DNA of 64,000 bases from positions 3,586,501 through 3,650,500 of the forward strand of contig JAPNXP010000001.1 of the NCBI GenBank assembly GCA_028753945.1, read 5' to 3'. Made by a program: the position numbers and the translations under genes. This stretch comes from Hexactinellida sp. DTS-2022. Its lineage: Eukaryota; Porifera; Hexactinellida. Under the pieces are notes generated by a model. The model did no database searches and was not told the origin of the DNA. It was given only the letters and a program-made list of their open reading frames with translations. Each line of letters opens with the position of its first letter. Within the stretch, counting starts at the first letter, position 1. Of the stretch, positions 47,907 through 57,490 are shown one piece after another.

Positions 47907-48698
47907 TCAATCTAGTTGTTGGACTGTGATAGCTATATATGAATTCCCGAATAGCTCTAATATCCTACAACTAATGTTTTCAACTAAAATCCATGCTCCC
48001 ACTAAGTTACAATTTCGCCTGATTAGTCGAATCCATTGCATTGACTCCATTAGACAGCAACTAAACTTTTTCGACTGGTCGTGGAGTTTGTCATCCACTA
48101 GCATGAACTCACCACTAACAAGCGGACACTCTAAGCTGAAAAATTTCATTGCATCTAACCATAGACTATTATTACAGTTTATGAATGACCAAAAATGGCT
48201 ATCAGTCCTCCCTGTTTGGGGAGGAGGAGAAGCTATCTTAGACATGAGACCGTATAGCTGGCAGTCATCGCAACCAGATGCCAATAAACCTAGCAAACTA
48301 TTATTCGTTACTTCTCGCTGTAAACTAGGAAAACTGAAATCGAACTCATCCAAACTCCTCTTACTGAGTTCTACAGTGTGAGGATATGAGCGAGCAGATA
48401 CTAACTGAGTACTGATATGCTCTACTGCCAATTGGGATACATCATTGGTAATGATAGACTTACGCGTACTGATCATTTCCTTTACGAGATGCTGAAAGTT
48501 TCCTCTATTCAATCTCCATTTGGAGCTGAGAGAATCGCGCTTAGTACCCTTGTTTTTTCCAAAAAGAATAATTGATAATTTTCCCCAGACAGATTTTGAC
48601 TTATGTTTGTCTCCTTTGTTCAAAGCATCTCTTACGCTATCGAAGCTTTCATAGCCGAGTTTCTGGAGAGCTTCGACGAATTGCTCTATTGAAGTCAT
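47907..48698 (-). CDS. unrecognised transposon-associated ORF, 263 aa
   Basis: An open frame starts MTSIEQFVEALQKLGYES and contains SLQREVTNNSLLGLLASGC, then MSKIASPPPQTGRT, then VENISCRILELFGNSYIAIT near the end. I do not recognise the domain. Two other degenerate copies of parts of it lie at 49085-49200 (the VENIKCQLLELFDNSYIAFT end) and 51240-51720 (the QRE...ASGCE...P-x-TG part), so it belongs to a repeated element. It lies directly upstream of the transposase-OTU gene on the same strand and could be its first exon or a partner gene. Confidence 0.5.
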   Translation of the reverse strand: MTSIEQFVEALQKLGYESFDSVRDALNKGDKHKSKSVWGKLSIILFGKNKGTKRDSLSSKWRLNRGNFQHLVKEMISTRKSIITNDVSQLAVEHISTQLVSARSYPHTVELSKRSLDEFDFSFPSLQREVTNNSLLGLLASGCDDCQLYGLMSKIASPPPQTGRTDSHFWSFINCNNSLWLDAMKFFSLECPLVSGEFMLVDDKLHDQSKKFSCCLMESMQWIRLIRRNCNLVGAWILVENISCRILELFGNSYIAITVQQLD

Positions 48699-48752
48699 TA
48701 CTAGATGAAATATTAATAATTATTTTAATAAATACATACATATATACTACTA

Positions 48753-48912
48753 CAGTAGAACCTCGTTAGTACGAACACGGTTAATTAATACGAATTTCCG
48801 GATAAGAAGAACAGTTCCACAAAATCAGGTCCCAACAATGGCGATTGAATGGGTATTACTCCGGTTAATACAAACTCCGGATAAAGCGAACAAATTTTTA
48901 TCGTCCGTTGGT
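48753..48912. mobile_element. pogo-like MITE, right end lost
   Basis: It starts CAGTAGAACCTCGTTAGTAC after TA (48751-48752). The interior matches the MITE at 57311-57490 in the opposite orientation (ACTCCGGATAAAGCGAACAA, CGTCCGTTGG). The far terminus is missing. Confidence 0.7.
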
Positions 48913-49084
48913 ATCGACTGCATATAGTAATTATATTAGTATTCGAGGCCGGCGGTATTTCCTTCCGCCGGCCTTGGGCAGAGACGATAATACTGAGGTT
49001 TGTGGCACACTTGAAAGAAGTTATTTTCAATTTTTCGGATAAAGATGAATGGAATGAGTTTATAATTGCTAAATTATCAAGACT

Positions 49085-49200
49085 TGTTAAAATAAATTTA
49101 ATAATTACTTCTAGATGTTGAACTGTAAATGCAATATACGAATTATCAAATAGTTCTAGTAATTGACACTTGATATTTTCAACCAACACCCATGCTTCTA
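49085..49200 (-). pseudogene. fragment of the 47.9-48.7 kb ORF family
   Basis: The frame MLVENIKCQLLELFDNSYIA matches the C-terminal part of the 263-aa protein at 47907-48698. The rest of the gene is absent. Confidence 0.6.
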
Positions 49201-49204
49201 TTAA

Positions 49205-49292
49205 AAATTATTCAATATTTGTTAAATCACGGTGAATCTAGAATAAATTTATCAAATCACGTTTTACAGGGTCGGTATGTGTATAATTATAC
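49205..49292. repeat. dispersed repeat, partner of 1640-1726
   Basis: It shares ATCACGTTTTACAGGGTCGG and flanking sequence with the copy near the start of the window. Confidence 0.6.
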
Positions 49293-49619
49293 TCCGGAAG
49301 TTGAGTGTAGTCGAAAGAGGCGTCTTCCGATTGGGTAAGGACACAATTGGAGAATTGAATTTTGACACATTCCAGCGTTGCTATGGAAAAAATTCTTCCA
49401 AATATGGTCATGTGATAGATATATCAACTTATCGGAAATTTACTTCGAAACCGAATTGAACAATAAAAGACGATATAACTTAATTTGAACAAGGTTTTAT
49501 GGGAAACAAGTCCGGCGAACACTATCGGACGTTGTTACTTTGGCGAGCTGTTGTGGCCGATATAGACACTTTCAATGCCTCACTATCCAAAAATGTTCGC
49601 ACTTCGCACTACATCAAAG

Positions 49620-50160
49620 CAGGGCCGGCGAGAGGGGAGGGTTGCTTGGGGTAAACCGGGGGGCCCGGGATAACTAGGGGCCCCGGATCGGCATCTGGAT
49701 GTTTCTTTAGGACTTTATAATATTGAGTCTGCAAAATAGTTATTGTGCCTTATAATACATCTTTCACCACAATATGAATTCCTTCGTTGCACTAATAATT
49801 GTTATCATCAGTATACAGTAATCATAAAGGATCCAATGTGTCACTAATAAATTGTTACTAATCGTATTTGATTGGTTGAAACCATATTATTAGTTTTTCC
49901 TAAGCTTGACTCATTGAGAAATCCTATATTTTTTCTAACAAAAATTTCATTTTACTTTACCAATTATATTATTTTACAAATATATCTTTGTTCTATCTTT
50001 ATGAAATTTTCGTCTAATTGGGAATTTGTTTCGAGTTGCAATTAATTTTTGGCTAATGTTTCGGGAATTATAAAAATTCAATCCTGGTCGCGTCGGAGGA
50101 TGTGGAGGGGCCCGGCCAGAAATCTTACCATGGGGCCCATAATTTCTGTCGCCGGCCCTG
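49620..50160 (+). mobile_element. hAT-type MITE, copy 1
   Basis: The ends are CAGGGCCGGCGAGAGG and CGCCGGCCCTG, flanked by an exact 8-base duplication CATCAAAG (49612-49619 and 50161-50168). There is no transposase. A near-identical inverted copy lies at 53015-53556. GC-rich ends contrast with an AT-rich core. Confidence 0.9.
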
Positions 50161-50179
50161 CATCAAAGTACATGTTTAC

Positions 50180-50726
50180 CAGGGAATGAAAGGTTCACGA
50201 ACGAACTTATTGAACTTGAACTGAACGAACTGAACTCAGGGATTTTAAGGGATTCACGGTGAACGAACTGAACGAACGCCAACGGTTTCCGAACGGCAAT
50301 TGAACGAACTGAACGAACTGGATTGAACGAAATTAACGGATTGAACGAACTGAACTGAACGAACTAAACTGAATAAAGATAAATTATATATGTGGATCCA
50401 TTAAACTGCAAAAGTGATAATTCCGGACATCCTTAGTGGACTCCTGTCTCTTAGCTTAGATTCTAGCTTCTAGCTTCTTAACCGGTATCATAAACGGAAT
50501 AGTTCGAAACCAACTGAACGAACGAATTGAACGAACTGAACGAACTGAACGAAGTTAATTGAACTGATTGAACGGATTGAACGAACGCGGGTTAGCCCGT
50601 GAACGAACTGAACGAACGCTGGTGGAGCTGAATTTAGAAGGTGAACTTGAACGAACTGAACGTGCGTCAATTTATGATGAACTGAATTGCCTCAATTCAG
50701 TCCGTTCGTGAACCTTTCATTCCCTG
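50180..50726. mobile_element. hAT-type element filled with TGAACGAAC satellite, copy 2
   Basis: The ends CAGGGAATGAAAGGTTCACG and inverted CGTGAACCTTTCATTCCCTG match copy 1. The 8-base duplication ATGTTTAC is exact (50172-50179 and 50727-50734). Inside, tandem GAACGAACT / TGAACGAAC units dominate. It lies 11 bases past the target duplication of the neighbouring hAT MITE. Confidence 0.88.
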
Positions 50727-50866
50727 ATGTTTACAAATTTTGGTGCTTTTATCAAAAAATGAACAATATTTTGAAATTTTATGACTATGCCACTGGACTA
50801 CAATGCACTAACAATGATCATTGATCTGTTGTAACAGTTATAGCACGATACGTATTATTGGTATGA

Positions 50867-51170
50867 ATGTGCATTAAAGTAACGTCTGAACTAATGTTTG
50901 AGATCAGTGAAATTCGCCGATGTCGAGATGCATCAAATGCATGTACGTATAACTTAACGTTGCGAGGTATATCTCGATGCACGTGCATTAGTGCAAGAAA
51001 CGTGAGTCGCTCGCGCTCGTCGCCCATCGTGCTTCTCAGGCAGCGTGCAACCTGCTTAATGTGTTGAACGCACACTTAGCTGTTGTTGTGGACACTGGCA
51101 TGCAAAACAACTCCCTAAGGAGATTGTGATTGTTGGGGTTATACAACATTCACATTGTTTGGGGATGATA
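50867..51170 (-). pseudogene. hAT transposase C-terminal fragment
   Basis: The minus strand gives NPNNHNLLRELFCMPVSTTT, followed by AKCAFNTLSRL, then after a frameshift RCLRSTMGDERERLTFLALM and HVHRDI. This is the hAT dimerisation region, whose usual pattern is PVSTATAERSFSTLRRLKTY followed by LRST. No upstream catalytic core remains. It is a candidate relic of the kind of element that moved the nearby 8-base-duplication MITEs, though no direct link is shown. Confidence 0.7.
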
Positions 51171-51239
51171 TTTAAAACAAAAATTGTGTGCGAGAGGTCA
51201 GTGATCTGCAAGTAAAATATGAAATTGTAAAAATACCCA

Positions 51240-51720
51240 GCAGTATACGCATGTGCTTGTAATACGTCCCCCTGTGGGCGCCACTGTCTATAAATGCCTA
51301 TTGTTTGTCCGGTATGGGGAGGGAAAGAAGCTATGGAGGACATTAAATGATATACCGTATTTCCCCGAATACGCGCCGGGGGCTTGAATAAGCGCCGGGT
51401 CAATAAAGATGACATTGGTATTATAAAATTTATGCACATTAGTTGATCACTGTGATGTCATTCTATTGATTTTGGCAACTTCAGTAGGTATACTGTTGGG
51501 GGATACCATTAGAACCGACCTAAATATTATATTCTGGATTTTTCACAAGAATTTCAGCATAATTTTGGCCCACGAAAACAATAAGCGCCGGGGCGCTTAT
51601 TCGGGGAAATACTGTAATTCAGGCTCTTCGCAACCAGATGCCCACAAAGCTAGGAGTTTGTCATTAATAATTATTTCTCGCTGTAAACTAACTGCTCTAA
51701 GATCGTAATCACTAAAAGTC
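51240..51720 (-). pseudogene. degenerate copy of the 263-aa ORF family, split by a MITE
   Basis: Sequence on both sides of the MITE at 51355-51614 matches 48170-48370, including TATGGGGAGGGAAAGAAGCT and CGCAACCAGATGCC...TTTCTCGCTGTAAACTA. Removing the MITE restores continuity. Stops interrupt the frame. Confidence 0.6.
51355..51614. mobile_element. TA-flanked MITE with CNGTATTTCCCCGAATA ends
   Basis: It starts CCGTATTTCCCCGAATACGC and ends with the inverted partner TTATTCGGGGAAATACTG. TA flanks both sides (51353-51354, 51615-51616). Subterminal AGCGCCGGG blocks are also inverted. The pattern fits Tc/mariner- or pogo-related MITEs. Confidence 0.8.
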
Positions 51721-53014
51721 TTAGTTGTTTAATACTTATTTTATTGGATACGTATAATGTAATACGTATTATATGTATACCTTACTTATAATATCGCGCT
51801 CATGGAATTAGCTTTGAACAACTTTCGGTTAATAATTATTCTTCTATTGTTTATCGACTCAAAGTAGTACAAATTTGATTATTTGCTAGCATTTTGTATT
51901 TACAATAAGATTTAATAATATACTACTGAATTTACTTAGAAAACATCCCTGGTGCTCATAGTTTTAGACTATAACACGTACTGATGGATAGCGTATTACG
52001 TATAATACTCAATACGCGTATTAATCAACTAGGTATTAACCGAGGTCCACTGTAGTTTATTGTTTCCATCTAACACTTGTCAAAGATTCAAACAAATGAG
52101 CTGCAGAAGTGTGTTCAATATATTTAATTTTGGTAAAAAACTAATGTAATGACTAGCTGCTACAGCTAGAGGATCTTGTAATGCATAACGAAGTAAAGAT
52201 AGTCCTATGAAATATACTTAAATAACTTTGTTTTACTTATCGTTTATCAGCAAATTCCGCTAGTTATTTGTTATGCCAAGCAAATTTTTTGTGGCACTTT
52301 GAATTGCATAATTTCTCGGATCGTCTACACCTACAGCGATTAGATCCACGACCACTTGTGCAGTTACAAGCTAGTCTTCTTGCCTAGAGACGAGACTAGA
52401 ATTGCCTTTCGGAGCGTCACTATACTCTCAGGAACCTCTCCAGGTGATAGTATATTGGAAGGAGAAAATTCAAACATCTGTCGATTTCGCCAGCTTGAGT
52501 TCCAATTTTTTAGTAGCCTTCCTCAGATCGATGAGTTATCATTCTTCAGGGAGAGATTGGAAGGATCGAATGGTGTCCTTTTAGCAACATTGGGATTAAC
52601 CTAGCATGTCATTTTAGCAATCTTGGGAGTATCCTAGCATTTTTATCGATTGTTTCCTATTCTCGATTTTGTTTATATTGGCCATGTTCTCCTCTTTTTC
52701 GGCCTTGCTCCTTTGTGTCTTCTCTCTTCGAGGTGATACCAAAACAGGAGATCCAAAACCCTCCGATCCTGCTACCGAAAATCCAAATATGGTATGGACG
52801 GGATACTGACTTCCAGTTCTTTGGTGAGCGTTAGAAGAACTCTTAAGACAGACAACACAAATAGGCTTAAGCAAATCCCTCTCGACAAGGTCTGAGCTGT
52901 GGGGAAGTATGCTTGAATGTGCTGAGTCTGTTGAGTCGAGAAAATTTTGATTATAGGTGTGGTGAGTTGTATTGGGATAAGAGGACTATTATTAGGTGAA
53001 TAGGATGAAGTAGG
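51721..53014. other. non-coding intron sequence
   Basis: AT-rich. Short ORFs at 52356-52874 look like chance frames. No gene or repeat is supported. Confidence 0.5.
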
Positions 53015-53556
53015 CGGTGCCGGCGACAGAAATTATGGGCCCCATGGTAAGATTTCTGGCCGGGCCCCTCCACATCCTCCGACGCGACCAGGATTGAATT
53101 TTTATAATTCCCGAAACATTAGCCAAAAATTAATTGCAACTCGAAACAAATTCCCAATTAGACGAAAATTTCATAAAGATAGAACAAAGATATATTTGTA
53201 AAATAATATAATTGGTAAAGTAAAATGAAATTTTTGTTAGAAAAAATATAGGATTTCTCAATGAGTCAAGCTTAGGAAAAACTAATAATATGGTTTCAAC
53301 CAATCAAATACGATTAGTAACAATTTATTAGTGACACATTGGATCCTTTATGATTACTGTATACTGATGATAACAATTATTAGTGCAACGAAGGAATTCA
53401 TATTGTGGTGAAAGATGTATTATAAGGCACAATAACTATTTTGCAGACTCAATATTATAAAGTCCTAAAGAAACATCCAGATGCCGATCCGGGGCCCCTA
53501 GTTATCCCGGGCCCCCCGGTTTTACCCCAAGCAACCCTCCCCTCTCGCCGGCCCTG
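53015..53556 (-). mobile_element. hAT-type MITE, copy 2 (inverted)
   Basis: It is the reverse complement of 49620-50160 with very few differences, notably a mutated first terminus (CGGTGCCGGCG in place of CAGGGCCGGCG). Near-exact duplications flank it: GAAGTAGG (53007-53014) and AAAGTAGG (53557-53564). Confidence 0.9.
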
Positions 53557-53696
53557 AAAGTAGGAATAGGATACACCAAATGGACAAAAGTATTTTTACA
53601 ACATTAATTTGTATTAATACATTCAAGCTTCTGGCAGGATAATATTTGTAGATGCTTCAACATGGATGTTGACATAAAACGATATGTTATCTAATA

Positions 53697-55930
53697 TAAA
53701 AAAATCCAAAATTGCAGCCTGTGCCGACGCATGTTCCTTGGGTGGCACTATATTTTGATGGTGGTTTTTTGATAGTTCCTCCAATGGAACATGCTGTCGG
53801 CACAGGCTGCAATTTTGGATTTTTTTTGAGTCATCACTATAAAGGTGTTAAATTATTTCAGAAAGGTGTTTCAGAAGGCTACGACCATTAGAGTGGTGGT
53901 AGTTTCCATTTAGCTCACTTAATTTGAGAGATATTCAAGTTTCAGTAGAATATAATAAGTGATGAGTCAGCATTTTTTATGTGCGTGTTGGGTGATCACC
54001 CAAAACCAACCGACCCATTTGAATTATATAATTCACAAAATTGTGAAAACACATTTTTTTTACGATGTCATCAACACCTCAAGGTGTCAAGACCCATTTG
54101 TATAGGTGGTACGTGGCATAAGGATCAATATCTAAATTGGAAGTTTGTCTCTATCTTGTATACTCTGAGTTTAATCAACTTTGGCTAATTAGTCTAAATA
54201 TTTAATTGATTTATTAATAATTTAACACCATTATTATGTACAGCAAATAAATTAAGTTCAATTATTTGCAATTATTATTAATTTTAATTTAATTTCACTA
54301 TCATGTTTGAATTCTGCACACTCGATAACCCCAATAATCTAATTGGAACCGTCTCTATAAGTTAAACACAGAGCGAATTAATTAGAATTAAATATGTCAT
54401 GTATCCATTGTGCAAGAATATTCTGAGCAGAAATAAATATAATCACATAATCTGTCGTTGTTATGGAATGTAGAATCTTAGTTTTCAATTGGAAAATAGA
54501 AGCCTACTCGATTTCACAAGTTGAATCAATATAATTATCACAAGTTGAAACAATAGAATTAGATTTAACACTTTTAATTGATCTGAAGTGTTAGTAAACA
54601 AAGGAAATTTTCAACTCAATTGTGGCACAAACAAAGCGCAATTTGAAAATTCGTGCGTGAAAAGGTGTAGAATTTAATTCTCTATCGAATGCATATAAAT
54701 TTAATTTTCGGGGACTATTTTTGTTCCTGTTTCAATATTAAACAGGTGCAAAAATGTGTCCAAAAAAATGTAATAAAAAATCGTTACCCCAGGTGCAGAT
54801 CTGTACACCATGAGACACTTATTCTGAAAATTTTGGCTCTTAGTTAATTAAACTCTGTTCTGTGGAGTGGTACGGAAGAATAATAATCGGTAACCAAAGC
54901 ACTAAGATTAGAACTGGGCCACTATACTATAGTATAGTCGGCACAGTAAAAATGGTAATCTACCAGAATACAGTATACTACGATTAATTTGAGAATAATT
55001 TGTCCTAATAAATTAAAAAATCCAAAATTGCAGCCTGTGCCGACGCATGTTCCGCACTATATTTTGATGGTGGTTTATTGATAGTGCCTCCAAAAGGAAC
55101 ATTCTGTCGGCGCAGGCTGCAATTTTTTTTTTCCGCCAAGTCATCAACGCCCAAGGTGTGAAGAACCATTTGTTAAGTGGTCGGAGTCACAAGGAACGAT
55201 TGTTGAATTTGAAGTTTGTTTCTATCATAAACCATCTAGAGTTTATTGCCATTCATTCATTTTGTATTGATAATAAAATATATTAGTAGTTATTTATTTT
55301 AGCAATGTTATCCACGGTGAGTTGAGTAGAGTCAACAAATTCCTTATATTATATTATTTCATTTATCCATTGTATAGTAATGCTACAATTAAATAGAAGC
55401 CAGCTGGAATTTATAAGTTGAATCAATTTAATTATCGCAAGTTGAATCAATAGAGTAGGATTGAAGAAGTTAAATCAATATAATTATTACACGTACAAGT
55501 TAAAACAATGGAATTAGATTTAACACTTTTACAGAAATTGAAGTGTGAGTAAACAAAGAATTTCCACCCCCATTTATGGCAAAAATTAAACCCATTTTTT
55601 AAAAATTTCTTCTCCCAACAGACGCAGAATTTTAAGATGAATCCAAATATGAAATAAAATTTGGGGTTTAGTAAAAGATATTTTTAGTTATGGACCAGAC
55701 AAATTTTGAAAGGTGTTAAAGATGTGTCCAAAATTTGTTAATCAAAAATCGTAACCCCAGGTGCAAATTAGACGGTCCCTCCGCAACTACATGCCAAGTT
55801 TCAGCCCTCAATGTATACAGGTGTGGCCATGGCACCTGCTACGGAGAAATATAAATAAAAATAAAAATAATAAAGGCAGTGATTCCAATACTGGGCCACT
55901 ATACTATAGTATAGTCGGCACAGTAATAAG
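53697..55930 (+). mobile_element. repeat family D, left cluster
   Basis: Two palindromic ~130-base hairpins (53697-53827 and 55014-55133) have stems starting AATCCAAAATTGCAGCCTG. Two short palindromes GGCCACTATACTATAGTATA lie at about 54916-54948 and 55894-55926. Between them are family blocks such as CCCCAGGTGCA, GCCAGCTGGAATTTATAAGT and ACAGGTGTGGCCA. The region is non-coding. Blocks at 54590-55930 recur inverted at 60150-61700, and 53830-54200 recurs directly at 62550-62950. Confidence 0.75.
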
Positions 55931-56469
55931 ATTATATTTGAGGCTGCATTTTTATGGAGGTGTTAAACTCATTAACTATATAATTACTAATAAATATATA
56001 ATTTATGATCATTGTAGGGCAATTATAATTTACAAATTCTGATTTTAGATTTGGATACCACATGGTCGAAATACTCTAGTACTTAATTTCTAATCATTAC
56101 GTTTATTTTTCACTGAGATACACCACATTACCAATTGTGGCACGTGGCAGGGACACTTGTTTACTTCATGGAAAAAGGACTTAAAATCGAAAATTTATGA
56201 AATTTATAACTATAGCAACATATTTGAATTGTAAATCTTCTGAATTCAATTAATTTCTGATTTTTTCTCTCCTTTGCAAGGCAAGTAGTATCGAGGTTGC
56301 AAACCAACAACCGCAAAGCAGTTGTGTGTATCTATCAAGTCTCGAAGTTAAATAGCATTCGAAACGCGATAGTTTATATTTAACATTCATATCTTGATAT
56401 TATGGTTAAATTATAGGATATCTTGATACTTTCTTAATAAGCAAGTATTATTAATTCTCTTTTTCGCAG

Positions 56470-57105
56470 ATTAAGAAATTAATATTATCTGGAGAAATAT
56501 ATTGTCCACCAGAAGCAGCTTTACTACTTTCATCATACTCTGTGCAATCTAAATTTGGTGATTATGACCCTAGTGTGTACAAACCTGGATTTTTGCGAAA
56601 TCAATCCCTTATTCCAGATAATGTAAAGAGACAATTTCAGATGTCACAGGATATGTGGGAAGATCGCATAGTTGCTTGGTATTCCCAAAGATTGGGTTTA
56701 TTAAGTGATGAAGCAGAGCTGGAGTATTTGAAAATTGCTCAAGATTTAGAAATGTATGGTGTTTCGTATTTTGAAATTAAAAACAAGAGAGGCACAAATT
56801 TGTGGTTAGGCGTCGACTCTCTTGGATTATCTATATATGAATTTATGGATAAAATCACACCCAAAATCGCTTTCCCTTGGAGCGAAATTCGTAATATTTC
56901 TTTTAATGATAAAAAATTTGTTATTAAACCTATTGATAGAAAATCTCCTGACTTTACATTTTTTGCTTCTCGTGTAAGAATAAACCGTCAGATTCTTCAA
57001 CTCTGTATTGGTAACCACGAGCAGTTTCTTAGAAAACGAAATATAGACAGTATGGAACTGCAACAAATTAAAGTACAGGCTAAAGAAGATCGTGCTAAAA
57101 AGCAG
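56470..57105 (+). CDS. ERM/merlin family protein, exon for FERM F2 and F3
   Basis: It follows a TTTTTCGCAG acceptor and encodes exactly 212 codons. It starts [20 protein letters not shown] and runs through [14 protein letters not shown] and [17 protein letters not shown] (the F2/F3 boundary). It then covers [32 protein letters not shown] and [15 protein letters not shown] (the PTB-like F3 lobe), and [15 protein letters not shown]. It ends [10 protein letters not shown] where the alpha-helical stalk begins. The donor is CAG|GTATTC at 57105/57106, phase 0, again at the conserved ERM position. The F3 text is closer to ezrin/radixin/moesin than to merlin. The helical region and C-terminal actin-binding domain are not found up to 64000, so further exons lie outside. 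An ATG-initiated frame at 56542 is not the true start. Confidence 0.95.
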
Positions 57106-57310
57106 GTATTCCTTAGATTTTATTTATATAATGCTACGAACATTATTTAATTAAAAGTAACTAATTTATTATTTTTTGTTAATTTCTAAAATTAATTGGA
57201 GTGTTACCCTCGTTTATGGCTTGCCCGGACCTTTCTAATATATTTTCACTAAATCTAAAGTTTCATCGTGCTTATTTGTGTATTTGTTTGTGGTGCAGGC
57301 CAACTACGTG

Positions 57311-57490
57311 TAGTAGAAGCTCGTTAATACAAACACCAACGGACGGTAAAATTTGTTCGCTTTATCCGGAGTTCGTATTAACCGGAGTAATACAAATTGA
57401 ATAGCTATTTAGGACCTGATTTGTGGAATTTTTTGTTCGTTTTATCAGGAATTTCTTATTAACCGTGTTCGTACTAACGAGGTTCTACTG
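57311..57490. mobile_element. pogo-like MITE
   Basis: The left end TAGTAGAAGCTCGTTAATAC and right end (inverted) CAGTAGAACCTCGTTAGTAC are paired. Inside, GTTCGCTTTATCCGGAGTTC matches the copy at 48753-48912 in reverse. About 180 bases, non-coding. Confidence 0.75.

Larger units (their letters stand above)
40015..56469 (+). other. 16.5-kb intron of the ERM-family gene
   Basis: It is bounded by a GTTTGT donor (40015) and a TTTTTCGCAG acceptor (ending 56469). It contains the nested transposon block at 41.8-48.7 kb, hAT MITEs, satellites and a repeat family near its 3' end. Stretches at 40080-41770 and 51720-53014 show no gene. Near 40625 is a weak pogo-like end. The transposon genes inside mostly run antisense to the host gene. 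Confidence 0.85.

Noticed and set aside
39700-57105. calling the gene merlin (NF2)
   Set aside because: F1 has merlin-like words, but the start and the F3 lobe read closer to ezrin/radixin/moesin. Without the C-terminal exons the subfamily cannot be fixed.
56542-57150. ORF starting at the internal Met as a separate protein
   Set aside because: The FERM frame continues upstream to a splice acceptor at 56469 and the last 15 codons lie past the donor at 57105. It is an internal exon.
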